DNA from: JBNJGB01 sp051747385
Lineage (GTDB): Bacteria > Myxococcota_A > UBA9042 > PHBI01 > JACKFB01
Length of the DNA: 64,000 nucleotides
Reading direction: 5' to 3'
Assembly (NCBI GenBank): GCA_051747385.1
Contig: JBNJGB010000016.1
Coordinates: forward strand, 1 to 64,000
This document shows, piece after piece, positions 1 to 7,754 of the stretch. Positions within the stretch are counted from its first letter, which is position 1. Each line of letters opens with the position of its first letter. Below the pieces are notes generated by a model that saw only the letters and a program-made list of their open reading frames with translations, made no database searches and was not told where the DNA came from. The translations under genes were made by a program, and so were the position numbers.

Positions 1-285
1 TTCCGGCGACCGAGAGGTAGCCGGAGGCTACCTCGCAGCGTCGGCGGGAGGCGGAGATGCGCGCAGGCGGCCGCGCTCGCGACGGGAGCGACCCGTACCG
101 GAAGACCCGGGGAGGGAGGTGCGGGGCGCGGACCGAGAGAGCGCGAGACGAATGCGTGCAGATCCGCCAGGCGCCGCAGGCGCCGGTTCCGGCGACCGAG
201 AGGTAGCCGGAGGCTACCTCGCAGCGTCGGCGGGAGGCGGAGATGCGCGCAGGCGGCCGCGCTCGCGACGGGAGCGACCCGTACC
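1..285. repeat. Structured tandem repeat, left array (truncated by window edge)
   Basis: Positions 1-99 and 187-285 are identical (period 186). The repeat family recurs, diverged, at 43371-43738. Each unit holds a GGCGCC-GNA-GGCGCC hairpin (170-184) and a 9-bp perfect hairpin with a GGA triloop (14-34 and 200-220), then a GCGTC...GATGC pairing and a CGCTC...GAGCG pairing. The array lies just beyond the atpE terminator. An open frame runs through it and is similar in the two arrays, but no ribosome site or known domain supports a gene. I read it as a structured intergenic repeat. Function unknown. Confidence 0.75.
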
Positions 286-297
286 TCCCGACCAACA

Positions 298-335
298 AAG
301 AAAAAGGGCGAGCCCCCTGAACGGGAGCCCGCCCT
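298..335 (-). terminator. Intrinsic terminator of the atpZIBE operon
   Basis: On the minus strand, 26 bases after the atpE stop, a 13-bp stem (arms 323-335 and 305-317, two of the pairs G-U) closes a 5-base loop. It is followed by a T-rich run (TTTTTCTTT, complement of 297-305). This is a textbook Rho-independent terminator. Confidence 0.85.
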
Positions 336-360
336 CGTGCACGTGCGGCGAAGGCCGCTG

Positions 361-690
361 CTACGCGATCTTGCCCGACAGGATGAAGGCGATGACCAGG
401 GCGTAGATGACGAGCGACTCGATGAGCGCGAGGCTGAGGATCAGCGGCGTGAAGATCTTGTCCGCGGCGCCCGGGTTGCGGGCGATGCCCTCCAGGGCAG
501 CCGTGGCAGCGCGACCCTGACCGAGGGCGCCACCGAACGCGGCGATGGCCAGGCCCAGGCCGGAGGCGATCGCCAGCATGGTCTGGACGGTGAACTCGTT
601 GTCCTCCGCGCCGGTCTGGGCGAGGGCCATCGGGGCCATCGCACACAGGGTGACCAGGGTGAGGAATGCAGTGCTGAGCACCTTCTTCAT
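361..690 (-). CDS. atpE: ATP synthase F0 subunit c
   Basis: Proteolipid subunit c of the membrane rotor ring. Of 109 residues, 1-24 look like a cleavable signal peptide (KK, hydrophobic run, ALA then Q25). Two membrane helices follow, about residues 36-56 and 80-104, joined by the conserved loop ARNP (70-73). The ion-binding carboxylate is E91, with Q58, S92 and Y96 at the spacing seen in sodium-type rings (Q and E 33 apart), although the residue after ES is Leu rather than Thr. Last gene of atpZ-atpI-atpB-atpE, 127 bases after atpB. The canonical length is about 80 residues, and the excess is the signal peptide. Identification is firm; coupling ion is open. Confidence 0.95.
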   Translation of the reverse strand: MKKVLSTAFLTLVTLCAMAPMALAQTGAEDNEFTVQTMLAIASGLGLAIAAFGGALGQGRAATAALEGIARNPGAADKIFTPLILSLALIESLVIYALVIAFILSGKIA

Positions 691-817
691 CGGACAGCTC
701 CTTCTGTCATCGAACCAGGGGTTGGGCGCGAACCCGCTCGTGCGTCTGTGTGAGGCCGCGCGTTGCTACAACAATCGGCCCGGCGGCGCAACCAGAATCT
801 CGGGCGACCCGAGCGAC

Positions 818-1759
818 TCAGGCGATGGCCTCATAGGGGTCCTCGACGGCCCCCGGTGCCTCGTGCTCGTGCTCGTGCTCCTCCACCGCCATGGCGATGT
901 ACACGATGGTGAGCAGCGTGAAGACCAGGGCCTGGACGGTGACGACGATGAGGCCGAGCGCCATCACCGGCAAGGGCACGAAGAGGACGTGGAAGCCCAG
1001 GAAGATGCCCAGGACCATGTGGTCGCCGAACATATTGCCCATCAGGCGCAGCGCGAGGCTGATCGGCCGCACGAAGTGGCTGATGAGCTCGATGACGAGC
1101 ATCAGCGGTGCCAGCCAGATGATGGGTCCCAGGAAGTGCTTCAGGTGCGCCAGCAGGCCGTGCGTCCTGATCCCCCACCAGTTGTAGGCGAGGAAGGCCA
1201 CGACGCCGAGGGCCAGCGTGGTGTTGAGGTTGTCCGTGGCAGGCAGGAAGCCCGGGACCAGCCCGAGGAAGTTGGCCATGAAGATGAACACGGCCAGCGC
1301 GGTGCACAGGGGCAGGTACTGGAGTGCCTTGTCCCGGGGCATCATCTTCGTCATCAGGTCCAGGACGGCCTCGATGATGATGTCGAAGACCGCGAAGGCG
1401 TTCCAACGCTTCGGCGGGAGCACCGCGTCCTCCTTCCGCAGGCGGGCGTGGGCCGCCAGCATGAAGAGCAACCCCAGCGCGAAGACGATGATCGCCATGA
1501 AGACGTGGCTCACGTGCGGGTGGTCGTTGCCCTCGAGCCAGGTCTCGCCGATGGCGTGGCGCAGGTTCGTGGCCAGGGCGCCTGGCAGGTACTTGAGCAC
1601 CGACCAGTGCTCGCCCTCCCAGCCCCCGTGGGCCTCTCCGACCTCGCCGGCCGCGTGGGCCTCGCCCGCCTCGGCGGCGGCGATGGCCGCGTCACCGGTG
1701 AGCCCCAGGGCCGCCACGACGAGCGCGGCCACGACGACGGTACGGAACGCGTGCTTCAT
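818..1759 (-). CDS. atpB: ATP synthase F0 subunit a
   Basis: Stator subunit a, which forms the ion half-channels against the c-ring. The 313 residues include a predicted signal peptide (about 1-28), then an acidic, His-containing linker before the membrane helices. The essential Arg lies in the motif LALRLMGNMFGDH within the fifth helix. The C-terminus ends in an unusual EEHEHEHE tail. Its ATG overlaps the atpI stop by four bases (1756-1759), implying translational coupling. Family assignment is certain from the conserved helix 5 block. The signal peptide is a prediction from composition. Confidence 0.95.
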   Translation of the reverse strand: MKHAFRTVVVAALVVAALGLTGDAAIAAAEAGEAHAAGEVGEAHGGWEGEHWSVLKYLPGALATNLRHAIGETWLEGNDHPHVSHVFMAIIVFALGLLFMLAAHARLRKEDAVLPPKRWNAFAVFDIIIEAVLDLMTKMMPRDKALQYLPLCTALAVFIFMANFLGLVPGFLPATDNLNTTLALGVVAFLAYNWWGIRTHGLLAHLKHFLGPIIWLAPLMLVIELISHFVRPISLALRLMGNMFGDHMVLGIFLGFHVLFVPLPVMALGLIVVTVQALVFTLLTIVYIAMAVEEHEHEHEAPGAVEDPYEAIA

Positions 1760-2172
1760 GACGCCTGTCCCCCCTCGGTGATCGCGGCGGCGGGCGCCAG
1801 CGAGGTCCAGAGGATCATGAGGATGACCGCCGGCACCAGCAGGGAGATCCCGATCAGGAAGCCCAGCGGAGCGAGCGGAAGATAGCGGAGCAGCAGGAAC
1901 ACCGCCGCGACGAGCAGGGTCAGCTTCACGAAGAAGAGGACCCCGTAGAAGGTGCGCGAGCGGGTCTCGGCGCGGAGGATGCGGCGGCCCAGCCAGACGA
2001 GAGCCGCGAAGTTCAGGAGGCCCAACGCGCCGCCCGCGAGGACACCCCAGAGAAGCTCGCCCGGACCGGCGAGCAGGTGCGTCGCCGCGCCTGAGACAGG
2101 CACGAGGACCACCAGCAGGCGGAGGACGCCGGAGAGGAACCTCTCGATCCCCGTCTGTCCGGAGGCGCTCAT
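1756..2172 (-). CDS. atpI: AtpI-like ATP synthase accessory membrane protein
   Basis: 138 residues with four hydrophobic segments (about 15-35, 40-58, 72-92, 96-122), the layout of the AtpI/ATP synthase I family that helps assemble the c-ring or transports Mg/Ca. An upstream in-frame extension to 2493 is open but overlaps atpZ completely. I chose the ATG at 2172 because it overlaps the atpZ stop as ATGA, and the protein then begins MSASGQTG just before the first helix. Its own stop overlaps the atpB start. The assignment rests on position and topology more than on strong sequence motifs. Confidence 0.8.
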   Translation of the reverse strand: MSASGQTGIERFLSGVLRLLVVLVPVSGAATHLLAGPGELLWGVLAGGALGLLNFAALVWLGRRILRAETRSRTFYGVLFFVKLTLLVAAVFLLLRYLPLAPLGFLIGISLLVPAVILMILWTSLAPAAAITEGGQAS

Positions 2173-2435
2173 CGGATGCGCTCCCCCGAGGAGTCGGTCG
2201 TGAGCATCCGGGCCGGAACGTCCGGTTGCCGGGTGACGCGGCGGGCGCGGCGCACGACGCGGAGCAGGCCCTTTCCGGCGGCTCCGAACCCGGCGACCAG
2301 GAAGAACACGAGACCCCAGGGCTCGGATCCGAAGGAGCGGTCGACCCAGGTACCCAGGAAGTACCCGACGGCGACGCAGCCCCCCATCTCCAGCCCGATG
2401 GAGGCGATGTCCATCCTGTCCTTGAAGTCGCTCAC
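2169..2435 (-). CDS. atpZ: AtpZ/AtpI-type F0F1 accessory protein
   Basis: Small membrane protein of 88 residues. It starts with a short amphipathic stretch and has the typical pattern G-EMGGCVAVGYFLGTWVD...PWGLVFFLVAGFGAA, two transmembrane hairpin helices separated by a loop with WVDRSFG. This matches the 'F0F1-ATPase subunit, putative' (AtpZ) family that precedes atpI in many atp operons. First gene of the F0 operon, 164 bases from the upstream phosphatase gene, with a promoter candidate at 2516-2542. The Arg-rich C-terminal tail should be cytoplasmic. Confidence 0.85.
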   Translation of the reverse strand: MSDFKDRMDIASIGLEMGGCVAVGYFLGTWVDRSFGSEPWGLVFFLVAGFGAAGKGLLRVVRRARRVTRQPDVPARMLTTDSSGERIR

Positions 2436-2515
2436 GGCGCGCCGTGGCTCCTGACGTCGTTGCGAGGGTTCCGGGAGCGGTCTGCCGACTCACCGCCCCG
2501 ACGGGCGCGGCGTGA

Positions 2516-2542
2516 CTAGCACAGCGTCTCGCGCACAGTCAA
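2516..2542 (-). promoter_or_regulatory. Candidate promoter of the F0 (atpZIBE) operon
   Basis: Reading the minus strand: TTGACT (2542-2537), 15 bases, TGCTAG (2521-2516), then TCAC. The atpZ start is 80 bases downstream. The same arrangement precedes the distant F1 operon (49803-49829), which raises confidence. The -10 hexamer is poor by sigma-70 standards. Confidence 0.45.
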
Positions 2543-2599
2543 CACATTCATCACGCACCAGGCTCGCGCGATTGCCCTGTGATAACAGTACGTTACGAG

Positions 2600-3301
2600 C
2601 TACCTGCGGCGAGCGTCCCCGAAGAAGTCCTCCACGGGCCAGCCCCGGCGCCGGGCCACCCGCTCCAGGCGTGGATCGGGGTTCACCGCGACCGGGTTGC
2701 CCACCACCTCGAGCAGGGGCAGGTCGTGGATGGAGTCCGTGTAGAACCAAGAGCTCTCCAGGGAGGCTCCGCGCTCCACCGCGAAGCGACTCGCCGCGTG
2801 GAGCTTGCCCTCCCCGTAGCAGGCGCGATCGGACAACCGCCCGGTGAGCACGCCCTCCTGCACCTCCAGGCGGGTGCAGAGGACGTGCTCCACCTCCAGG
2901 TGCTCGCCCAGGCGGCCGACCACGTACGGCGTGGAGGCCGACAGCAGTACGATCCGGTGCCCGCGCCGTCGGTGTCTGCGCAGCCGATCGACGGCCCGGC
3001 GGAGGATGCGGGGGCGGACCTCCTCCTCGAAGAAGACCTCGCAGCGTGCGGACAGGGCCGACTCGGGCGTCCCGGCCAGGGTCTCCGCCGCCTGGTGCAT
3101 GAGCGGCCCCGGGTCCATGAGGCCCAGGCGATAGCGGAGCGCCGCGAACATGAGCCGCCCCATGGTGAGCGCGCCCACCTCGCCGCGGCGGAAGGCGTCC
3201 CGCACCCACAGCTTTCCCGTATTGGCCCCCACCAGGGTGAGGTCCATGTCGAAGAAGGCCAGGGTCTCCGGCTCGGCCCCGTCCGCGCCGCCGGCGGTCA
3301 C
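2600..3301 (-). CDS. HAD-IB family phosphatase (SerB-like)
   Basis: 233-residue haloacid dehalogenase phosphohydrolase. Motif I is FFDMDLTL with catalytic D18 and D20, motif II is LLSAST, motif III is the Lys in GEGKLHAA, and motif IV is YTDSIHDLPLL. This pattern belongs to the HAD-IB/phosphoserine-phosphatase-like group, whose substrates include phosphoserine and phospholipid or sugar phosphates. The frame is open far upstream, but the GTG at 3301 overlaps the alr stop as GTGA, so I take that as the start and infer an alr-coupled operon. Whether it acts in serine, envelope or lipid metabolism cannot be read from sequence. Confidence 0.85.
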   Translation of the reverse strand: MTAGGADGAEPETLAFFDMDLTLVGANTGKLWVRDAFRRGEVGALTMGRLMFAALRYRLGLMDPGPLMHQAAETLAGTPESALSARCEVFFEEEVRPRILRRAVDRLRRHRRRGHRIVLLSASTPYVVGRLGEHLEVEHVLCTRLEVQEGVLTGRLSDRACYGEGKLHAASRFAVERGASLESSWFYTDSIHDLPLLEVVGNPVAVNPDPRLERVARRRGWPVEDFFGDARRR

Positions 3302-4479
3302 GCGAACCTCCGGGGCTGGTCCGGGTGGATGCGCGAGACGACCTCGTAGTTGATGGTGCCCATCCAGCTCGCGAGGAGGTCGGCGCTCACCACCTCGTCC
3401 CCGTCGTCGCCCAGGAGGGTGGCGACGGAGCCTCGCCGTGCCCCGGGGACGTGGGTCACGTCGACCATGGTCATGTTCATGCAGATCCGCCCGCGCACGG
3501 GTGCACGCTGGCCGTCCACCAGCACGTGGGCCAGGTTCGACAAGCGTCGATCGTAGCCCTCGAAGTAGCCCACCGGGAGGATGGCGATGCGCATGGGGTG
3601 GGTCGCGCGGAAGGTGCGGCCATAGCCCACGTAGTCGCCCGGCTGCACGTCCTTCACCTGGGCGATGCGGCAGCGCCACGACAGGGCCGTCCGGAGCTGG
3701 GGTGGGAAGCCCGGCTTGCCGTGGGCCTCGATCTGGATGGCCGTGACGTAGGTCTCCGTCGAGGGCCAGAGGCCGTAGGCCGCCACGCCCACGCGCACGA
3801 GGTCGCCGTGGGTCTCCGGCCACAGGATGGTCGCCGCCGAGTTGGCCGAGTGGGCCACCGGGACGTCCAGCCCCGCGTCCGCGAAGGCCTGTCGCGCCGC
3901 CTCGAAGGCCTCGAGCTGGCCCAGCGCGAAGCGGTGGTCCGTGGTGTCCTCGATGTCGGCGTAGTGCGTGGACAGCCCCTCGAGGGTCACGCCGGGGAGG
4001 TCCCGGATCCGGCGGCCGAGGGCCACGGCCTCCTCCAGGGCGAGCCCCTGGCGGTTGTTGCCGGTCTCCACCTTCACGTGCACGGGGACCGGCTCGCCGG
4101 CGCCGCGCCCGGTTGCGTCCAGGGCCTCCACCAGGTCGGCGTCATAGACGACCACGCGCGCGCGCGCCTCGGCCATGTCCCACGCGCGGTCCGCGAGGGT
4201 CGGGCCGCAGACGTACAGCGGCGCCTCCACCTCCGCCCGCCTGAGCGCCAGGGCCTCGTCGACCGTGTTCACGACGAGCCAGTCGGCGCCGGCCTCCAGG
4301 AAGGTCCGGGCGCACCCCACCAGCCCGTGCCCGTAGGCGTCGGATTTCACCACCATGCCCAGGCGCGCCCCCGGCGCGAGCCGGCTCCGGAAGATGCGGC
4401 AGTTGTGCCGCAGGGCGTCCCGGGAGATCTCGCACCAGGACGAGACGCCCGACGGCGGGTCGGTGGGGAGGCGCTCCAT
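3298..4479 (-). CDS. alr: Alanine racemase
   Basis: Pyridoxal-phosphate enzyme converting L- to D-alanine for peptidoglycan. The 393 residues match the usual 360-400. The PLP lysine is K45 in VVKSDAYGHG and the opposing catalytic tyrosine is Y286 in YVGYGRTF; the substrate loop CMNMTMVDVTH is present. The frame continues upstream to an ATG at 4527, but that start lies inside a 28-bp dispersed repeat and would add repeat-encoded residues (MSRLDP...). I therefore use the ATG at 4479 (MERLPTDPP). A promoter candidate built on the repeat (4489-4517) would give an almost leaderless mRNA. Confidence 0.93.
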   Translation of the reverse strand: MERLPTDPPSGVSSWCEISRDALRHNCRIFRSRLAPGARLGMVVKSDAYGHGLVGCARTFLEAGADWLVVNTVDEALALRRAEVEAPLYVCGPTLADRAWDMAEARARVVVYDADLVEALDATGRGAGEPVPVHVKVETGNNRQGLALEEAVALGRRIRDLPGVTLEGLSTHYADIEDTTDHRFALGQLEAFEAARQAFADAGLDVPVAHSANSAATILWPETHGDLVRVGVAAYGLWPSTETYVTAIQIEAHGKPGFPPQLRTALSWRCRIAQVKDVQPGDYVGYGRTFRATHPMRIAILPVGYFEGYDRRLSNLAHVLVDGQRAPVRGRICMNMTMVDVTHVPGARRGSVATLLGDDGDEVVSADLLASWMGTINYEVVSRIHPDQPRRFA

Positions 4480-4488
4480 GGCGCGGGA

Positions 4489-4517
4489 AGATAGCGAGCC
4501 CGCGGCGGTGGGGTCAA
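4489..4517 (-). promoter_or_regulatory. Candidate alr promoter, -35 supplied by a dispersed repeat
   Basis: Minus strand TTGACC (4517-4512, inside the 28-bp repeat), 17-base spacer, CTATCT (4494-4489). The predicted start of transcription is only a few bases before the alr ATG at 4479. Sequence match only; no other support. Confidence 0.35.
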
Positions 4518-4537
4518 GCCTACTCATTTCACACTTT
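4510..4537 (+). repeat. 28-bp dispersed repeat, copy 1
   Basis: GGGGTCAAGCCTACTC followed by ATTTCACACTTT. Exact copies in the opposite orientation lie at 6115-6142 and 6154-6181; diverged versions head the tandem units at 43144, 43221 and 43301. This copy overlaps the spurious upstream start of alr. Confidence 0.85.
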
Positions 4538-4564
4538 CTCGCGCGCTCCCCGGGGGCGTCGGCC

Positions 4565-5506
4565 CTACTGCTCCAGGATGGTGATCACCCGCGGCCCGAC
4601 GGATGCGAGGAGGCCGATCTGGTCCGCCGTGAGCTTCAGGGCGGCGACGGCCCGCTTCCCCTCGGCCTCCAGGTCGATGCGCTGCGCCAGGGCGGCCACG
4701 CCGAGCGCCTTGAGCAGGGTCGAGCCCATGATCTTCCGCTCGATCTTCCCCCGGATGGACTCCACGACGGCCTTCGCCTCGTCGTGGTCGCCCGTGTAGC
4801 CCACCATCTGCAGGTCCATGTCCGCCGTGCCTCGAGCCCGGATGGTGGTGCGCTCCACCTCGGCGATCTCCTCGCTGCCCCGCTCCCGCAGGCGCTTCCG
4901 CGCCGCCTCCGGCACCCAGCTGAAGCCCCAGATGGTCGGCTTGCCCTTCGACGCGGCCCGCTCCAGCGCTCGGAACCCGTCGCGCTTCGTCGCCGGACGC
5001 CCCTCCCCGGCGGCCAGGGCCAGGACCTCCTCCATCACCTTCGACTCCGCGAAGACGACGACGCCGTCGCCGAGGGGCGCGGCGCGGAGGGTCCCGTCCA
5101 CCGAGAACCAGGTCTTCCCGGCGTGCTCCCCGGTCTCGAAGCCCTCCGCCAGGGTCTTCTTCGCGTGGGCCTTCAGGGCGTCCACGTCCAGGTCGCCCGC
5201 CAGGAGCGTCCCGTGGGTCCAGGCGTCGCGCTCGAAGCTGACGCTGCGGACCACGTCCTCGCCGGCCGTCATCCCCGCTTCGACGGCGAAGCGCAGGCCC
5301 CTGCCCTGGCCCTCGCTCTCCAGGAAGGAGAGCAGCTTGTCGTAGTGGGGATGCTCCGACAGCCGGGCGTGATCCACGGCCACGAGAGCGTAGGCCGAGG
5401 CGGGCACGCGAGCCATCAAGCCGTCGAAGTCGTCCGCGGCCCGGGCCGTGTCCGGCGCGGCCGGCAGGAGGAGCAGGGCGAGCAGCAGGGCGAGGATCGT
5501 GCGCAT
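4565..5506 (-). CDS. Exported protein of unknown function
   Basis: 313 residues. The N-terminus MRTILALLLALLLLPAAP, then ARAADD, is a clear signal peptide with cleavage near residue 24, so the protein is likely periplasmic. I chose the ATG at 5506 because the open frame beyond it lacks a signal and is out of character. The mature part is mixed alpha/beta with many Lys and Glu and no cysteines that I noticed in the mature part. Features such as MGSTLLKALGVAALAQRIDLEAEG suggest an internal-symmetry lipid- or polymer-interacting fold, but I recognise no family. Divergent from the UPF0262 gene, 124 bases apart, and both sit between inverted 28-bp repeats. Confidence 0.8.
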   Translation of the reverse strand: MRTILALLLALLLLPAAPDTARAADDFDGLMARVPASAYALVAVDHARLSEHPHYDKLLSFLESEGQGRGLRFAVEAGMTAGEDVVRSVSFERDAWTHGTLLAGDLDVDALKAHAKKTLAEGFETGEHAGKTWFSVDGTLRAAPLGDGVVVFAESKVMEEVLALAAGEGRPATKRDGFRALERAASKGKPTIWGFSWVPEAARKRLRERGSEEIAEVERTTIRARGTADMDLQMVGYTGDHDEAKAVVESIRGKIERKIMGSTLLKALGVAALAQRIDLEAEGKRAVAALKLTADQIGLLASVGPRVITILEQ

Positions 5507-5630
5507 GGCGGGCTCCCGGGGTCGTGGGACGCGGCTGCGACGCCGGACGACGCCGCGGTATTCAGTGGCGCATCTGCTAGGGTGCGGCGGGTCATCATGC
5601 CACGAGCCGCCGCAAGGGGAAGGACGCGCC

Positions 5631-6101
5631 GTGAAGTTCCAGCTCGATCCCGCCCTGTACGACAACGTGAGCCGCCACCGCGAGCACGAGTGGAGGCAGA
5701 TGCTCACGGAGCTGAACCTCGATCACGCCACGGGCGAGGACGACGAGACGACCCTGACCCTCCGACGCCGGCCCGACGGCGGGACGGACCTCATCGTCCG
5801 GAGGGGCGACGACGAGCGGACGGTGCCGCTCAGCATGCAGCGGCTGAACCCGCACTTCCGCGACTACCGCCACATCATCGAGCAGCTCGATCGATCGGTG
5901 AGCGGTGTGGGACGGCGCGACCTGGAGACCCTCGACTACGCCAAGAAGCTGGTCCACGACGAGGCGGCCGAGATGATGCAGGACGCCCTGCGCGGCGTGG
6001 TGGAGCTGGAGCACGGGGTGGCGCGGCGGCTGTTCACGCTCGTGTTCCTGACGTCGAACGTGCTGCCGGACAGCCTCATGACCCGGTATCGGCACCGGTG
6101 A
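5631..6101 (+). CDS. UPF0262 family protein
   Basis: 156 residues resembling the UPF0262 family of uncharacterised bacterial proteins. Matching blocks are LNPHFRDYRHIIEQLDRS, the central DLETLDYAKKLVHDEAAE and the C-terminal ELEHGVARRLFTLVFL. The GTG at 5631 is preceded by AAGGGGAAGGA, a strong ribosome site, and removes an Arg-rich, noncoding-like extension. A TGCTAG motif 50 bases upstream (5575-5580) may be its -10. Function unknown; the family is cytosolic and usually a single domain of this size. The 3' end runs into two inverted 28-bp repeats. Confidence 0.8.
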   Translation: MKFQLDPALYDNVSRHREHEWRQMLTELNLDHATGEDDETTLTLRRRPDGGTDLIVRRGDDERTVPLSMQRLNPHFRDYRHIIEQLDRSVSGVGRRDLETLDYAKKLVHDEAAEMMQDALRGVVELEHGVARRLFTLVFLTSNVLPDSLMTRYRHR

Positions 6102-6114
6102 GGGCCGGGCCGGG

Positions 6115-6142
6115 AAAGTGTGAAATGAGTAGGCTTGACCCC
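6115..6142 (-). repeat. 28-bp dispersed repeat, copy 2
   Basis: Exact reverse complement of the copy at 4510-4537, starting 14 bases after the UPF0262 stop. Confidence 0.85.
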
Positions 6143-6153
6143 ACAGACACGCG

Positions 6154-6181
6154 AAAGTGTGAAATGAGTAGGCTTGACCCC
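6154..6181 (-). repeat. 28-bp dispersed repeat, copy 3
   Basis: Second exact copy, same orientation as copy 2, separated from it by 11 bases. It ends two bases before the mscS stop codon, so it fills most of the convergent gap. Confidence 0.85.
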
Positions 6182-6183
6182 AG

Positions 6184-7566
6184 TCAGGGATCGCCGTCGA
6201 CCTGGCGGAGGGGCATGGCGTCGGGGACGTCCAGGGTGCGGATGGGGAAGGGGATGACGATGCCCTCTTCCCGGTAGCGCACGTGGAGCTTGCGGATGAA
6301 GGCGTCCTTGAGGCCGAAGTGCTGCTCCCAGTGGCGGGCGCGCAGCCAGACGCGGAAGTCGATGCTCGAGTCGTTGAACGCCTCGTAGATGAGGCGCGGC
6401 TCGTAGTCCTGCACAGCCCGGGGGTCGGTCTGGATGAGGCGCTCGGCCACCTGCAGGGTCACGTCGGCGGCGTGGTCCAGGTCGCTGTCGTAGTGGATGC
6501 CCACCGGCACCGTGAAGCTCACCTCCCCGTCGGGCATGCTGCGGTTGACGACCGTCGCCTGGCCGAGGCGCGAGTTGGGGACGACCACGTACATGTCGTC
6601 TCGCGTGCGCAGGCGGGTCGTGCGCCAGCCGATGCTGAGGACCGTGCCTGACAGGCCGCTCTCGAGCTCCACGAAGTCCCCGACGCGGATCGGCTGGTCG
6701 GCTGCGATGAGCAGGCCGGCGAGGAAGTCCTCCAGGGTCTTCTGGAGCGCGAGGCCGAGCGCCAGGGAGCCGATACCCAGGGAGGCGATGAGCGGGGTGA
6801 TGTCCAGGCCGACGGCCGACATGATCATCAGCGCGCCCACGATGTAGAGCACCACGCGCGCCGCGGTCCGCAGCACGCCTCCGCTCGTGGCCAGGACCGT
6901 GGAGGTGCGCTCCCGCAGGCGGATCCAGGCCTGCACGAAGCCGTCGACGAACATGACGGCGCTCAGGGCCGCGCCGCCCTTGATGACCACCGAGACGTAC
7001 GGCCTCGCCCGCGGCGACAGGGGGACGAGCTCGGCCCAGACGGCGGTGCCCGCGACCATGAGGATGAGAAAGAACGGCTTCCGAACCGCCCACGCCAGGG
7101 CGTCGTCGATGACGGCGCGGGTCCGGTCCGCGCGGTGCTCCAGCATGGAGACGACCTTGCGCGTCACGTACCAGCCGCCGATGACCCACATGGCCAGGCC
7201 GAAGGACGCCCAGAACCAGGGCTCGACCCTGCGGAACAGGAACGAATCGACCACCGGCGGCGTCGGCGCCTGCCTGATCCAGATGTAGACGCTTCCGACG
7301 ACGATGGCCACCGAGGCGAAAGCCTGGAGCGCCCGGAGACGGCGTCGGTCGAGCCGCGGGTCCCCGCCGACGCGCCGATCCAGCCAGCGGAACAGCCACG
7401 ACAGCACCGCCAGCGCCAGGCCGGTGGCGGCCAGGACGGTCACCGTCGGGATGGTCCAGTCGACCCAGGTCGGCTCCTGCATGGGCGCGGGCTCCACGTG
7501 GGGCGCCTCGACCCCGAGCTGGTCGAACCACGTCCCCCCGTCCGCGCCGGGAGCCCGCTTCGGCAT
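6184..7566 (-). CDS. MscS-family mechanosensitive channel
   Basis: 460-residue inner-membrane channel that releases solutes under osmotic down-shock. About five hydrophobic segments lie in residues 35-290. The last is the Gly/Ala-rich pore helix (LIASLGIGSLALGLALQKTLEDF). It is followed by the MscS beta domain (IRVGDFVELESGLSGTV, then TTRLRTRDDMYVVVPNS) and the alpha/beta C-terminal domain (LIYEAFNDSSIDFRVWL). This is longer than E. coli MscS (286) and resembles medium-size YbdG/YnaI-type channels with extra N-terminal helices. Divergent from modA across 188 bases. Confidence 0.92.
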   Translation of the reverse strand: MPKRAPGADGGTWFDQLGVEAPHVEPAPMQEPTWVDWTIPTVTVLAATGLALAVLSWLFRWLDRRVGGDPRLDRRRLRALQAFASVAIVVGSVYIWIRQAPTPPVVDSFLFRRVEPWFWASFGLAMWVIGGWYVTRKVVSMLEHRADRTRAVIDDALAWAVRKPFFLILMVAGTAVWAELVPLSPRARPYVSVVIKGGAALSAVMFVDGFVQAWIRLRERTSTVLATSGGVLRTAARVVLYIVGALMIMSAVGLDITPLIASLGIGSLALGLALQKTLEDFLAGLLIAADQPIRVGDFVELESGLSGTVLSIGWRTTRLRTRDDMYVVVPNSRLGQATVVNRSMPDGEVSFTVPVGIHYDSDLDHAADVTLQVAERLIQTDPRAVQDYEPRLIYEAFNDSSIDFRVWLRARHWEQHFGLKDAFIRKLHVRYREEGIVIPFPIRTLDVPDAMPLRQVDGDP

Positions 7567-7754
7567 CAGCGCCCCCTCCCGCGGGGCGCGGTGTCCGGAC
7601 GTCGGCGGTCGGCGGCGAGGTCAGGCACGTCGGGTCGCAGGGCTCGTCTCGCTGGAGGAGGAGTCGAAGGCGAGGGAAACACGCCGCGGGGCCGCCCGCA
7701 ACACGCCCGTCGGACTCCTTGACCCTCCGAGAGGCCGGCGGCACGCTGTGCGCC

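Noticed and set aside
119..406. Short gene across the left structured repeat
   Set aside because: It runs over the atpE terminator and into atpE antisense; stem covariation explains conservation better than protein coding.
4480..4527. Upstream ATG for alanine racemase
   Set aside because: The extra residues are encoded by the dispersed repeat; the ATG at 4479 gives the family-length protein.
4355..6277. Plus-strand frame reading through the repeats with CEMSRLDP peptides
   Set aside because: Spans three unrelated regions and takes its most distinctive residues from the 28-bp repeats; typical misannotation.
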